A DNA stretch of 64,000 nt from Malikia spinosa (GCF_002980625.1 NZ_PVLR01000021.1:23975-87974); one strand, 5' to 3'. Shown: positions 46,876 to 57,407, counted from the first letter of the stretch. Numbers and translations: made by a program. The notes: generated from the sequence alone by a model not told the origin.

Positions 46876-47418
46876 TCAGTGCAGGGTCTGGCCGTCGCCG
46901 TTGACCGGCACCGCATCACCCGAGTGCCCGCCGCCGAGGCGGAAGAAACCCGTGCCCAGCGTGCCCTGGCCGATCTCCTCGACGTAAGCCTCGCGCACGG
47001 CATGCACCGTCAGTTGCAGCCGCAGCGCGATGCCAGCCAGTGGGTGGTTGGCATCGAGCACGACATGCTCGGGATAGATCTCGCTGACGAAATAGACCTG
47101 GTCGCGCGGCGCGTCCGGGTTGCAGCCGGGCGGCAAGCCTTCGAACACCATGCCCTCCTCGAGCTCGGCCGGGAAGGCTGCGCGCGGCTCCAGGAACAGC
47201 TTGCGGTCATCGAAATCACCGAAGGCATCTTCGGGCTCGAGCTGCAGTTCGAGCTCGGCGCCGGCCTCGAGGCCTTGCAGTTGCGCTTCGATCTTGGCCA
47301 GCAGATCATCGCCGCCGAGCAGGAACTCGACCGGCTCGTCGAGTTCGTCGAGGATTTCGCCCAGGGTGTCTTTGAGCGTCCAGGTCAGCGACACGACGCA
47401 TTGTGGAGTGATTTTCAT
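46876..47418 (-). CDS. slyD: FKBP-type peptidyl-prolyl isomerase, SlyD-like
   Basis: A 180-residue SlyD-family prolyl isomerase/chaperone. The FKBP core has the inserted-in-flap domain typical of SlyD, seen from EEGMVFEGLPPG onwards, with the hallmark VVLDANHPLAGIALRL near residue 120. The C-terminal tail is short and lacks the histidine/cysteine metal-binding tail of E. coli SlyD, so nickel handling is unlikely. It is divergent from the ribosomal oxygenase gene across only 14 bp with a shared palindrome. Confidence 0.92.
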   Translation of the reverse strand: MKITPQCVVSLTWTLKDTLGEILDELDEPVEFLLGGDDLLAKIEAQLQGLEAGAELELQLEPEDAFGDFDDRKLFLEPRAAFPAELEEGMVFEGLPPGCNPDAPRDQVYFVSEIYPEHVVLDANHPLAGIALRLQLTVHAVREAYVEEIGQGTLGTGFFRLGGGHSGDAVPVNGDGQTLH

Positions 47419-47419
47419 C

Positions 47420-47431
47420 GGACAATTGTCC
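47420..47431. promoter_or_regulatory. 12-bp palindrome GGACAATTGTCC giving symmetric divergent -10 boxes
   Basis: The palindrome contains GACAAT on both strands (47421-47426 + and 47425-47430 -). Each copy ends exactly 6 nt before the start codon of its gene (47433 + and 47418 -). The whole intergenic gap is 14 bp, so both genes should have leaderless transcripts from overlapping promoters. Confidence 0.6.
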
Positions 47432-47432
47432 C

Positions 47433-48581
47433 ATGACCGAAGTCCAATTTCCCCTGCCCCCCGCCCCGGATCAGCCGCTCGCCTTGCTCGGCGGCCTGAC
47501 TCCGGCCCAGTTCATGCGCCGTCACTGGCAAAAGAAGCCCCTGCTGGTCAAGGGCGCCTTGCCTGGTTTCCAGCCCCTGCTGTCGCGCCCCGAGCTGTTC
47601 GCGCTGTCCGGCCAGGAGGAGGTCGAGTCGCGCCTGGTGGTGCAAAAGCCCGGCGCGGGCTGGACGCTCCAGCATGGGCCGTTCGCCAAGTCGGCCTTCC
47701 CGGCCTTCAAGCAGTCGCACTGGACGCTGCTGGTGCAGGGTGTGGACCTGCACCATGACGGCGCGCACGCGCTGATGCAGCAGTTCCGTTTCCTGCCCGA
47801 TGCACGGCTGGACGACCTGATGATTTCCTGGGCCAGCGAGGGCGGCGGCGTCGGCCCGCATTTCGACAGCTACGACGTGTTCCTGATCCAGGCCCAGGGC
47901 AAGCGCCGCTGGCGCATCGGCCGCCAGAAGGACCTGAGCCTTGAGGAGGGCATGCCGCTCAAGATCCTGAGCCATTTCGAGGCCGAGGAGGAGTATGTCT
48001 GCGAGCCCGGCGACATGCTCTACCTGCCGCCCAAATGGGCCCATGACGGCGTGGCGGTCGAAGGCGAGTGCATGACCTACTCGGTGGGCTTCCGGGTGCC
48101 GCAGCGCGGCGGACTGGCGGGCGAGATCGCGCAGCGCCTGGCTGACGACCACGAGGACGAGACGCTCTACCGCGATCCGGACCAGCCCGCCACCCAGCAG
48201 CCAGGTCGCATTCCTGCCGGCCTGCAGGCGTTCACGGCCGATGCGCTCAAGCGCCTGCTCGAGCAGCCCGAAGACATGGCGCGCGCGCTCGGCGAGGTCA
48301 TGACCGAACCCAAGCCCAAGGTCTGGTTCGAGGAGCCCGAGGGCGACTGGCTGCCTGGCGCGATCTGGCTCGATCGGCGCAGCCGCATGATGTATGACGA
48401 GCATCACATCTTCATCAACGGCGAGGCCTACCGCGCCGGTGGCAAGGATGCCGAGCTGATGCGCCGCCTGGCCGACGAGCGGCGCCTGGATGCGCGTGCG
48501 GTGCGTGGCGCGAGCAAGGGTGCCAAGGCGCTGCTGGATGAGTGGTTCGTGGCTGGCTGGCTGCACATACAGCAAACTTGA
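47433..48581 (+). CDS. JmjC/cupin ribosomal protein oxygenase (RoxA/YcfD-like)
   Basis: A 382-residue 2-oxoglutarate/Fe(II) oxygenase. The iron facial triad is His143-x-Asp145 in HFDSYDVFLIQAQGKRRWRIG (first part shown up to the conserved Lys/Arg region) and His204 in KWAHDGVAVEGE. YcfD in E. coli hydroxylates an Arg of ribosomal protein uL16, and the length and C-terminal winged-helix-like region agree. It is transcribed divergently from slyD. An annotation of simply cupin-domain protein is the safe minimum. Confidence 0.88.
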   Translation: MTEVQFPLPPAPDQPLALLGGLTPAQFMRRHWQKKPLLVKGALPGFQPLLSRPELFALSGQEEVESRLVVQKPGAGWTLQHGPFAKSAFPAFKQSHWTLLVQGVDLHHDGAHALMQQFRFLPDARLDDLMISWASEGGGVGPHFDSYDVFLIQAQGKRRWRIGRQKDLSLEEGMPLKILSHFEAEEEYVCEPGDMLYLPPKWAHDGVAVEGECMTYSVGFRVPQRGGLAGEIAQRLADDHEDETLYRDPDQPATQQPGRIPAGLQAFTADALKRLLEQPEDMARALGEVMTEPKPKVWFEEPEGDWLPGAIWLDRRSRMMYDEHHIFINGEAYRAGGKDAELMRRLADERRLDARAVRGASKGAKALLDEWFVAGWLHIQQT

Positions 48582-48630
48582 GCGGCTTGCCTGACTGATC
48601 CGGTCTGTTGTTGACAATTCGCTACAAAAA

Positions 48631-48668
48631 AAAGCCTATCAGGGTTATCCCTCCTGGGTTTTGGCTTT
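48631..48668 (-). terminator. Hairpin region after the ribosomal oxygenase, with an A-tract on its 5' side
   Basis: AAAGCC (48631-48636) pairs with GGCTTT (48663-48668), enclosing a smaller CAGG/CCTG dyad. The T-run needed for termination is on the minus strand (A-tract 48625-48633), so function for the + strand gene is uncertain. It lies in the 217-bp gap before the small lipoprotein gene, which also has TTGACA (48611-48616) and GATAAT (48675-48680). Confidence 0.3.
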
Positions 48669-48674
48669 ATCATT

Positions 48675-48680
48675 GATAAT
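48675..48680 (+). promoter_or_regulatory. Candidate -10 box for the small lipoprotein gene
   Basis: GATAAT lies inside a TTATC-ATT-GATAA dyad, 118 nt before the ATG at 48799. No -35 with proper spacing is clear. Confidence 0.3.
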
Positions 48681-48798
48681 GAACTTAAGCGCTGGCGAGA
48701 AATCGTCAGCGTGGCGCAAGTTACACCGGTTGTCGTTTCAGGATGGTGACGCCGGATGCTTCCAATGATCGTCCTGACAAATTTTTTTGGACCGAAAG

Positions 48799-49020
48799 AT
48801 GAACAAGACTCTCGTTATCGCTGCTCTGATGGCTGCTGCTGCTCTGTCCGCTTGCGGCAAGAAGGAAGAAGCTGCTGCTCCGGCACCGGCACCCGCTGTT
48901 GAAGCTCCGGCTGCTGCTCCGGCCGCTCCGGCTGAAGCCGCTGCTCCGGCTGCCGCTCCGGCCGCTGACGCTGCTGCTGCTGCTCCGGCTGCTGCTCCTG
49001 CCGTCGAAGAGAAGAAGTAA
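48799..49020 (+). CDS. Small Ala/Pro-rich lipoprotein
   Basis: A 73-residue precursor with a signal peptide and lipobox LSAC (Cys19). The mature part is KKEE followed by about 45 residues of nearly pure Ala/Pro with scattered Glu/Asp, ending VEEKK. ATG 48799 is chosen over a TTG at 48787. No enzymatic domain is possible at this size; it might be a periplasmic spacer or an abundant envelope peptide. A strong terminator follows, suggesting an independently and perhaps highly expressed gene. Confidence 0.8.
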   Translation: MNKTLVIAALMAAAALSACGKKEEAAAPAPAPAVEAPAAAPAAPAEAAAPAAAPAADAAAAAPAAAPAVEEKK

Positions 49021-49039
49021 TTTCTTCGCCTCAGGCAAG

Positions 49040-49064
49040 AAAACCGCCGCAAGGCGGTTTTTTT
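49040..49064 (+). terminator. Rho-independent terminator after the small lipoprotein
   Basis: AAACCGCC and GGCGGTTT form an 8-bp stem with a GCAA tetraloop, running directly into a seven-T tract. It starts 20 nt after the stop codon. Confidence 0.9.
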
Positions 49065-49140
49065 ACGCCTGTCCTGCTGCGTCCCTGCAAGTTCTTTCGC
49101 CTCCCGACCGGCGCTCCCAGCCGCTGCTGGCTTGTGCAGC

Positions 49141-49169
49141 AAAAAAAACGGCCCCACGCAGGGGCCGTT
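49141..49169 (-). terminator. Rho-independent terminator after bamC
   Basis: On the minus strand AACGGCCCC pairs with GGGGCCGTT (9 bp, 5-nt loop) followed by an eight-T tract (A's at 49141-49148). It lies 20 nt beyond the bamC stop. Confidence 0.9.
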
Positions 49170-49188
49170 GTCATTCAGGCGTCAGGCC

Positions 49189-50325
49189 TTACTTGAGGTC
49201 GTTGGCCAGCAGTTGCAGGATCTTGCCGGCGGTAGCGGATGTATCGGCCTTGCCTTGGGCGTCGAGCACCGAGACCTGGCTCTGGGTCGCATCGTTGCCG
49301 ACCTTGATCCGGTAGCGCTGCGGCGTGATTTCCTGCGTCTTGGCGCCGAACAGGCCGGACAGGAAGCCGGGCTTGCCGTCCTTCGTTGCGCTGTCGCTCG
49401 GCAGATAGCGCACGAAGTAGATGCCCTGGGTGCGGTCGCGGTCCTCGACCGTGAAGCCGGTGCGGTCCAGCGCCAGGCCGACGCGGCGCCAGGCGCGGTC
49501 GAAGCCTTCGGCCAACTGCAGGGTCGGCACGCCGTTGACGTTGACAGTCCTGGCGGCCTGGGGCTGGGTGCTGGTTGTCAGCACGGCCTTGGCCTGTTCG
49601 GGTGAGGTGCCGAGCTTGAGCATCAGACGGCGCAGGAATTCGGCTTCGAGTTCAGGGTCGGACGGACGCGGCTGCCAGGCAGTCGATTCCTTCTTGTCGC
49701 TGGTGTAGACCTCCTGCATGCCGCGATGGCTGATGTAGATCTCGCTGCCACCCTGGGCGTTGCGCTCGATGCGGGTGCGGAACTTGTCGCGCTCGCCGCT
49801 CGAATACAGGTTGTCGAAGACCTTGCCTATGGTCTGGCGAATGAAGTCCTGCGGGATCTTGGCGCGGTTTTCGTTCCACTCGGTTTCCATGATGCCGAGC
49901 TTTTCCTGCTCGAGGGCCAGGTTGAAGCCGCTTTCCTGCCAGAACTCGCGCAGCGGCTCCCAGAGCTTTTCCGGCGCCCGGTCGATCACCAGCCAACGCT
50001 GGCTGCCGGCGCGCTCGATGCGCAGCTTGGAATCGGACGGGACGACGGCGACAGAAGCGACCGGCTGGGCTTGCGCCTGCTGCTGCATGCTCGAAGCCGT
50101 GACCGAGGCGCCGGGCACCAGATAGCGCGAGTCGCGGCTGAGCTGGGTCAGGTCGGGCGGCACCTCGAGGTTGCTGACCTTCTTGGCGCTGCGGTAATCG
50201 ACCTTGCCTTCTTCGAGCACCGAGCAGCCGATGGCGCCGATGGCGGTCAGACCGATCAGGGTCCAGCGGGCGCAGGCGAGGGCGGAGCGGGGGGCGATGG
50301 TAAGCGTTGTCGGCTTCTTGATCAT
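49189..50325 (-). CDS. bamC: Outer membrane protein assembly factor BamC
   Basis: A 378-residue lipoprotein (NlpB) of the BAM complex that inserts beta-barrel proteins in the outer membrane. The signal peptide ends in a lipobox AIGC, and the mature N-terminus VDYRSAKKVSNLEVPPDLT is the family-typical unstructured segment that binds BamD. Two helix-grip domains follow. ATG 50325 is preferred over upstream frames. It is downstream of dapA (41 bp), the conserved dapA-bamC pair. Confidence 0.92.
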   Translation of the reverse strand: MIKKPTTLTIAPRSALACARWTLIGLTAIGAIGCSVLEEGKVDYRSAKKVSNLEVPPDLTQLSRDSRYLVPGASVTASSMQQQAQAQPVASVAVVPSDSKLRIERAGSQRWLVIDRAPEKLWEPLREFWQESGFNLALEQEKLGIMETEWNENRAKIPQDFIRQTIGKVFDNLYSSGERDKFRTRIERNAQGGSEIYISHRGMQEVYTSDKKESTAWQPRPSDPELEAEFLRRLMLKLGTSPEQAKAVLTTSTQPQAARTVNVNGVPTLQLAEGFDRAWRRVGLALDRTGFTVEDRDRTQGIYFVRYLPSDSATKDGKPGFLSGLFGAKTQEITPQRYRIKVGNDATQSQVSVLDAQGKADTSATAGKILQLLANDLK

Positions 50326-50366
50326 GGTGCGGGGTCGTTGGGCGCGGCAGGGGCCGGACCTGGAAT

Positions 50367-51254
50367 TCAGAGCAGGCCGGAGGCGCGCATGGCAGCCTCG
50401 ACCACGGGTTCGTTGCCAAGGGTCAGGCGGGTCATCGGCAGGCGCATGGCATCGTTGCACAGGCCCAGGCGCTTCATGGCCCATTTGACCGGGATCGGGT
50501 TGGCTTCGACGAACAGCTGCTTGTGGATCGGCAGCAGTTGCATCTGGATAGTCATCGCGCGCTTGACGTCACCGGCAATCGCCGCGACGCACAGCTCGTG
50601 CATCAGACGCGGCGCGATGTTGGCGCTGACGCTGACGTTGCCCTGGCCGCCCATCAGCATCAGGCCGACGGCGGTCGGGTCGTCGCCCGAGTAGACCGAG
50701 AACTCGGCCGGGGTTTCCTTGATCAGCCACTGCGCGCGCTCGAGGTTGCCGGTGGCTTCCTTGATGCCGAAGATGCCGGGCACCTGGGCCAGGCGCAGCA
50801 CGGTGTCGTGCAGCATGTCGGCACCGGAGCGGCCCGGCACGTTGTAGAGCATGACCGGCAGGTCACCGCCGGTGGCCTCGGCGATGGCCTTGAAGTGCAG
50901 GTACTGGCCTTCCTGGGTCGGCTTGTTGTAGTAGGGCACGACCTGCAGCTGGCAGTCGGCGCCGACCTTCTGCGCGAACTTGGCGAGCTCGATCGCCTCG
51001 GCGGTCGAATTGGCACCGCAACCGGCCAGGATCGGCACGCGCTTGGCGGCCTGCTCGACGGCAACTCGGATGATCTCGCAATGTTCCTCGACATTGACGG
51101 TGGGCGATTCGCCGGTGGTGCCGACCACACCGATGCAGTCCGTGCCTTCGGCGACATGCCAGTCGATCAGCTTGCGCAGCGCAGCGTAATCGACGCTGCC
51201 GTCTTCGTGCATGGGAGTGACCAGGGCGACGATGCTGCCGGTGATGGGTTTCAT
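50367..51254 (-). CDS. dapA: 4-hydroxy-tetrahydrodipicolinate synthase
   Basis: A 295-residue class I aldolase that condenses pyruvate and aspartate semialdehyde in lysine/diaminopimelate synthesis. It begins [15 protein letters not shown]. The Schiff-base Lys lies in [15 protein letters not shown], the catalytic Tyr in [10 protein letters not shown], and the second Thr-Thr motif in [11 protein letters not shown]. Length is standard. It is followed by bamC and lies downstream of the methyltransferase gene (37 bp gap). Confidence 0.97.
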   Translation of the reverse strand: MKPITGSIVALVTPMHEDGSVDYAALRKLIDWHVAEGTDCIGVVGTTGESPTVNVEEHCEIIRVAVEQAAKRVPILAGCGANSTAEAIELAKFAQKVGADCQLQVVPYYNKPTQEGQYLHFKAIAEATGGDLPVMLYNVPGRSGADMLHDTVLRLAQVPGIFGIKEATGNLERAQWLIKETPAEFSVYSGDDPTAVGLMLMGGQGNVSVSANIAPRLMHELCVAAIAGDVKRAMTIQMQLLPIHKQLFVEANPIPVKWAMKRLGLCNDAMRLPMTRLTLGNEPVVEAAMRASGLL

Positions 51255-51291
51255 GGCGGAGTCTCTAGAGATATTGAAGTCGATCCACATT

Positions 51292-51888
51292 CTACCCAGC
51301 GCCGTGCAGGGCATAACGCGCGGGAGCGTTGGCTTTGTCACCAGGCGTGACCGGCAGCGCGGCATTGACGGCCGCGATGCGCTGGACATAGCGCTCTGGA
51401 TGGTTCAGGAAGCCGTCCTCGTAGGCCACGACGCGCAGTCCGGTGCAGAGTCGCAGCAGTTCGCCGGGTTGCAGCAGGAACTCGGGCCGGGCCGGCCGCC
51501 CGACGCTGGCGTTGCCGTCGGCAAAGGTTTCGTAGAGCAGCAGGCCGCCCGGCGCCAGGCTGGCCAGGATCTGGGGCCAGAGCGGGCGCCAGAGGTAGTT
51601 GGTCACGACCACGGCCTCGAACTCGCGTCCGGCCAACGGCCAGGGGGCATTCTCAAGATCGGCGCTCAGCGTGCGGACCCAGGGTGCGAGGTCGGCCAGG
51701 CCGGCCAGCGCCTCGGCATCGCGGTCGACCGCGGTCACCTGGTGGCCCTGGCGCATCAGCCAACGGCTGTGGCGCCCGTGACCGCAGGCCAGGTCGAGCA
51801 CGCGCGCGCCGCCGGGCCGGTCCGGGATCAGGTGGCCCCAGCGCCGGACCCAGTCGGAGGGCGCTTGTGTGTGGTGCTCGATGGTCAT
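51292..51888 (-). CDS. Class I SAM-dependent methyltransferase
   Basis: A 198-residue methyltransferase of the TehB/Methyltransf type. The SAM-binding motif I is [15 protein letters not shown] (about 30-44), followed by the acidic VTAVDRD strand end. The substrate is unknown. It is preceded by TAGAAT on the minus strand, 7 nt before the ATG. It lies upstream of dapA by 37 bp and could be co-transcribed with it. Confidence 0.83.
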   Translation of the reverse strand: MTIEHHTQAPSDWVRRWGHLIPDRPGGARVLDLACGHGRHSRWLMRQGHQVTAVDRDAEALAGLADLAPWVRTLSADLENAPWPLAGREFEAVVVTNYLWRPLWPQILASLAPGGLLLYETFADGNASVGRPARPEFLLQPGELLRLCTGLRVVAYEDGFLNHPERYVQRIAAVNAALPVTPGDKANAPARYALHGAG

Positions 51889-51895
51889 GTGGCAG

Positions 51896-51901
51896 ATTCT
51901 A
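51896..51901 (-). promoter_or_regulatory. -10 box TAGAAT, 7 nt before the methyltransferase start
   Basis: On the minus strand TAGAAT ends 7 nt before ATG 51888 and overlaps the stop codon of the preceding 41-residue frame. A leaderless message is predicted. Confidence 0.45.
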
Positions 51902-52024
51902 GAGACAGGACCAGGCCAGATCGGCCAGGTCGCGCATGAAGTCGGGTCGCAGATAGAGCGAGAACACGCCCAGCAGCCCCAGCAGGCTGGCGCACCAGAG
52001 CAGCAGGCGTTGCCAGGATTTCAT
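51899..52024 (-). CDS. 41-residue single-helix membrane peptide, coupled to the MFS gene
   Basis: A short frame encodes a peptide starting MKSWQRLLLWCASLL, with one hydrophobic helix (about residues 6-24) and a tail ending DLADLAWSCL. Its ATG overlaps the MFS transporter stop by 4 bp (ATGA), which argues that it is a real translationally coupled gene. I recall similar short peptides in Comamonadaceae but no function. It might be a small partner of the transporter. Confidence 0.6.
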   Translation of the reverse strand: MKSWQRLLLWCASLLGLLGVFSLYLRPDFMRDLADLAWSCL

Positions 52025-53256
52025 GGCGCGCTGGCGGCGACGCGTTGCGGCGCACGCTGGATCGCGGTCTCGCGCACCGGCAGGCTGACGGCGGTGGCGA
52101 ACAGGCCCAGGCCGATCGAGATCAGCCAGACCAGGTCGTAGTTGCCGTTGCGGTCGTACAGCAGTCCGCCGAGCCAGACGCCGCAGAAGCTGCCGACCTG
52201 GTGGCTGCAGAAGACGAAGCCGCTGAGCATCGAGAAATGGCGCACGCCGAAGATCTGCGCCACGATGGCATTGGTCGGCGGCACGGTCGACAGCCAGAGC
52301 AGGCCCATGACCGCCGCGAAGAGGTAGACGCTCCAGGGTGTCAGCGGCGCCAGCAGGAACAGCGTGATCGCGACCGAACGCGTGCCGTAGATGATCGCGA
52401 GCAGGTAGCGCTTGGGCCAGCGCTGGCCCAGCAGGCCGACGCCGTAGCTGCCAAATACGTTGAACAGGCCGATCAGTGCCAGCGCGGTGCTGGCGACCTG
52501 GGGCGCCAGGCCCTGGTCCTTGAGGTAGCTCGGCAGGTGCACGCCGATGAAGACGACCTGGAAGCCGCAGACGAAATAGCCGGCCATCAGCAGGCGAAAG
52601 CTCGGGTAGGCCATCGCCTCGCGCATGGCCTGCCAGATGCCTTGCTGTGCGGTTGTCGCACCCGTTGCTGCGGCAGGCGTGGCCGGCTCGCGCAGCAGCA
52701 GCGCCAGCGGCGCGATCAGCAGCGTCGATGCGCCCAACACCAGCAGCGCCTGCTGCCAGCCAAAGCTGCTGATCAGCCAGCCCTCGGTCGGCACCAGCAG
52801 GAACTGGCCGAAGCTGCCGGCCGCTCCGGTCACGCCCATGGCCCAGGAGCGCTTTTCCGGCGCAATCTGGCGTCCGATGATGCCGTAGAGCACGCCATAG
52901 GTGCTGGCGGCCTGCGCCGCGCCGATCACGACTCCGGTGCTGAGCGTGAAGGCCAGCGGCGACTCCGACAGCGCCATGCCGCACAGGCCCAGCGTCCACA
53001 GCAGCGCGCCGCCGAGCAGCACGCGCCAGCCCCCCCAGCGGTCTGCCAGCATGCCGGCGCCGATGCCGAACAGCCCCCAGCTGAGGTTTTGCACCGCGAT
53101 CGCGCGCGAGAAGGCCTCTCGCGTCCAGTCCTGGTCCTGCGTGATCGGCTGCATCCAGAGTCCGAAGCCATGCCGGATGCCCATGGCGAGCGTGAGGATC
53201 AGGCTGCTGCAGATCAGCAGTTGCAACAGGGGAAGGCGGTGGGCGGCTGGGTTCAT
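52021..53256 (-). CDS. Major facilitator superfamily transporter
   Basis: A 411-residue transporter with about twelve hydrophobic helices and a longer cytoplasmic loop after helix 6 (around residue 200, with TPAAATGATTAQQG). It resembles monocarboxylate/oxalate-formate type MFS proteins: the N-terminal IRHGFGLWMQPITQD and GMLADRWGGWRVLL (motif A-like) are consistent. The substrate cannot be assigned. It is divergent from the chemoreceptor gene across a 92-bp AT-rich region. Confidence 0.85.
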   Translation of the reverse strand: MNPAAHRLPLLQLLICSSLILTLAMGIRHGFGLWMQPITQDQDWTREAFSRAIAVQNLSWGLFGIGAGMLADRWGGWRVLLGGALLWTLGLCGMALSESPLAFTLSTGVVIGAAQAASTYGVLYGIIGRQIAPEKRSWAMGVTGAAGSFGQFLLVPTEGWLISSFGWQQALLVLGASTLLIAPLALLLREPATPAAATGATTAQQGIWQAMREAMAYPSFRLLMAGYFVCGFQVVFIGVHLPSYLKDQGLAPQVASTALALIGLFNVFGSYGVGLLGQRWPKRYLLAIIYGTRSVAITLFLLAPLTPWSVYLFAAVMGLLWLSTVPPTNAIVAQIFGVRHFSMLSGFVFCSHQVGSFCGVWLGGLLYDRNGNYDLVWLISIGLGLFATAVSLPVRETAIQRAPQRVAASAP

Positions 53257-53278
53257 GGGTTGGGCGAAACTATTTTCG

Positions 53279-53310
53279 TTAGTGGAAATACTAATTGCTA
53301 TTTTTGCAAT
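53279..53310. promoter_or_regulatory. AT-rich region with two short dyads between MFS and chemoreceptor genes
   Basis: TTAGT/ACTAA (53279-53283, 53290-53294) and ATTGC/GCAAT (53294-53298, 53306-53310) are adjacent inverted repeats in a locally AT-rich divergent gap. They are candidate operators or promoter parts for either gene. Confidence 0.35.
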
Positions 53311-53348
53311 GTAAGTTAAGCTGGTTTGACTTATTTTTTAACAGATTT

Positions 53349-54920
53349 ATGATCAAAGTAGCAAATTTTAAGGTGGCGACCCGTCTCGGGGCGGGTTTTG
53401 CGTTGGTTCTTGCGTTCTTGCTGATAATGGCATTGTCGGCTAGTTTCCTGATCAAGCATGTGCATGAAAATGGGCGCTACTATTTCGATAACGTCGTGCC
53501 TTCGCTGGACAATGTGGCACAGGTGCGTGGCGCTATGGAAAACATCCGCCGCGCCGAGGCCAACCATATCCTGAGCAATTCCGAGCAGGACATGGCTGAC
53601 CTCGAGCAGCGCATTGCCCGCGATCGCGAGCACATCCACAGTACCCTGGCAGCCTATGAGAAGCTGGTCTCGGACGACGAGGACAAGCGACGCTGGCTCA
53701 AGGTCCAGGCCGACGTGGCGACGTATCTGGCGCTCTGGGAGCAGATCCTGGTGCTGTCACACCAGACAGTCACCGATCCGAGCGCGCTCGAAAAGGCCCG
53801 CAGCTTGTTTGCAAACGATGGCAGAACGGCCTTTGAAGCCGCATTGCTCAGTCTGGAAGCGATGTGGACCTACAACGAGACCCTGGGCCAGGAAAAGATC
53901 GAGGAAGCTGATGGCACCTACGATACCGCCAACATCGCCTTGAGCGGCTTGGCGATCGTGGCGGTGGCGCTGGGCGGCGCGGCGGCGCTGCTGATCGCCC
54001 GTTCGGTGACGCGACCGCTGGCCCAGGCGCAGAGCGCCGTGAGCCGTCTGGCCGAGGGCGATCTGACCGTCACGTTGCACGCCGATGGCAAGGACGAGAT
54101 CGCGCAACTGGTCCAGGCACTGTCGCAGATGAAGGAGAATCTGGCTCGCACCGTCGCCAATGTGCGCCAGAATGCCGAAAGCGTCGCGAGCGTCAGCGAG
54201 CAGATCGCGCATGGCAATGCCGACATGAGCCAGCGCACCGAGGAACAGGCCAGTGCGCTGGAGCAAACCTCGGCCTCGATGGAGGAGCTTGGCAGCACCG
54301 CGAGCCAGAATGCCGACAATGTCCAGCAGGCCAATCAGCTCGCGCTGGGAGCGTCGAACGTGGCGGCCCAGGGGGGCTCGGTGGTCAACCAGGTGGTTGA
54401 AACCATGAAGGGCATCAACGAGGCGTCGACCAGGATCGCCAACATCATCAACGTGATCGACGGCATCGCGTTCCAGACCAACATCCTGGCGCTTAACGCG
54501 GCGGTCGAGGCCGCACGCGCGGGTGAGCAGGGCCGTGGCTTTGCCGTGGTGGCGACCGAAGTGCGCAGTCTCGCGCAGCGCAGCGCCGAGGCGGCCAAGG
54601 AAATCAAGGGCCTGATCACGACCAGCGTCGAGCGCGTCGAGCGCGGTACGGTGCTGGTCGATCAGGCCGGCAACACGATGAGCGAGGTCGTCATCGCGAT
54701 CAAGCGCGTGACCGACCTGATGAAGGAGGTCAATGTCTCCAGCAATGAGCAGAGCGCCAATGTGGCGCAGGTCAGCGGTGCGGTGATCCAGATGGACCAC
54801 ATGACCCAGCAAAACGCCGCGCTGGTCGAGGAAAGCGCGGCGGCGGCCGAGAGTCTCAAGCAGCAGGCGCACGAACTGGTGCAAGCCGTCGCGGTGTTCA
54901 AGCTGGCGCATCGCGGCTAG
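53349..54920 (+). CDS. Methyl-accepting chemotaxis protein
   Basis: A 523-residue transmembrane chemoreceptor. TM1 is about residues 13-35, then a ~155-residue periplasmic four-helix-bundle sensor, TM2 about 194-215, and a HAMP domain with [20 protein letters not shown]. The signalling hairpin tip [20 protein letters not shown] is at about 370. Methylation helices flank it. The C-terminus lacks an NWETF-type CheR-docking pentapeptide. ATG 53349 is preferred to an upstream in-frame start at 53295. The ligand is unknown. No che genes are nearby. Confidence 0.93.
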   Translation: MIKVANFKVATRLGAGFALVLAFLLIMALSASFLIKHVHENGRYYFDNVVPSLDNVAQVRGAMENIRRAEANHILSNSEQDMADLEQRIARDREHIHSTLAAYEKLVSDDEDKRRWLKVQADVATYLALWEQILVLSHQTVTDPSALEKARSLFANDGRTAFEAALLSLEAMWTYNETLGQEKIEEADGTYDTANIALSGLAIVAVALGGAAALLIARSVTRPLAQAQSAVSRLAEGDLTVTLHADGKDEIAQLVQALSQMKENLARTVANVRQNAESVASVSEQIAHGNADMSQRTEEQASALEQTSASMEELGSTASQNADNVQQANQLALGASNVAAQGGSVVNQVVETMKGINEASTRIANIINVIDGIAFQTNILALNAAVEAARAGEQGRGFAVVATEVRSLAQRSAEAAKEIKGLITTSVERVERGTVLVDQAGNTMSEVVIAIKRVTDLMKEVNVSSNEQSANVAQVSGAVIQMDHMTQQNAALVEESAAAAESLKQQAHELVQAVAVFKLAHRG

Positions 54921-54927
54921 GCGTGCA

Positions 54928-54950
54928 GGCGCACCGGTCGTGCGTGCGCC
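54928..54950 (+). terminator. Possible terminator after the chemoreceptor gene
   Basis: GGCGCAC pairs with GTGCGCC (7 bp, 9-nt loop), followed by GGCTTCTT, 7 nt after the stop codon. The T-tract is poor. Confidence 0.4.
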
Positions 54951-54978
54951 GGCTTCTTGCCTGCCACGCAGCGGGTAG

Positions 54979-57102
<2,124 letters not shown>

Positions 57103-57138
57103 TATTTTCTAGCGCTTCTGCTGTTGCTGTGCTGGCGT

Positions 57139-57216
57139 TGCGGCGTGAGTCGGACCGGCGGCCACCTCATGCTGGGGTACCAGAAATCGGCGTCCGCCGG
57201 TCCGACTCACGCCGCA
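57139..57216 (+). repeat. Palindromic element A: 23-bp perfect arms around a 32-nt core
   Basis: Left arm 57139-57161 is the exact reverse complement of right arm 57194-57216. The core 57162-57193 begins CCACCTCATGCTGG and ends AGAAATCGGCGT. If transcribed, it would form a very stable hairpin. It begins 37 nt after the parE stop, so it could also act as a 3'-end structure. Confidence 0.93.
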
Positions 57217-57267
57217 GGGTTACGGGTCGGCGTTGACGGCAGGGCAGACAATCCAATCGAATCGTTG

Positions 57268-57300
57268 GAAATATCGGTATCAGCCAGTCTGACTCGTGTC
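57268..57300 (+). repeat. Degenerate half-copy of the palindromic element
   Basis: This stretch resembles the right half of element A: GAAAT, CGG, then an 18-nt arm segment (57283-57300) matching 13 of 18 bases of the right arm. No complementary left arm is present upstream. Confidence 0.5.
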
Positions 57301-57338
57301 TCATGATGATGGCGGCAGCCTGCTTCCCTCGCTGAAGG

Positions 57339-57372
57339 CGTAGCAGCTGGCCGGTCGACAGCTCATGGAGCC
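57339..57372 (+). repeat. Direct repeat copy 1
   Basis: This 34-nt unit (beginning CGTAGCAGCTGG, ending CTCATGGAGCC) recurs 69 nt downstream with a 3-nt insertion and a few substitutions. Confidence 0.75.
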
Positions 57373-57407
57373 CGTCCTTGGCTCGGTTCTTGATCACGCC
57401 GCGTAAA

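Noticed and set aside
57139..57216. Simple rho-independent terminator of parE
   Set aside because: The stem is 23 bp with a 32-nt conserved loop and no T-run, and a related inverted element lies 220 nt further on; a plain terminator does not need a conserved loop. It may still stop or stabilise transcripts.
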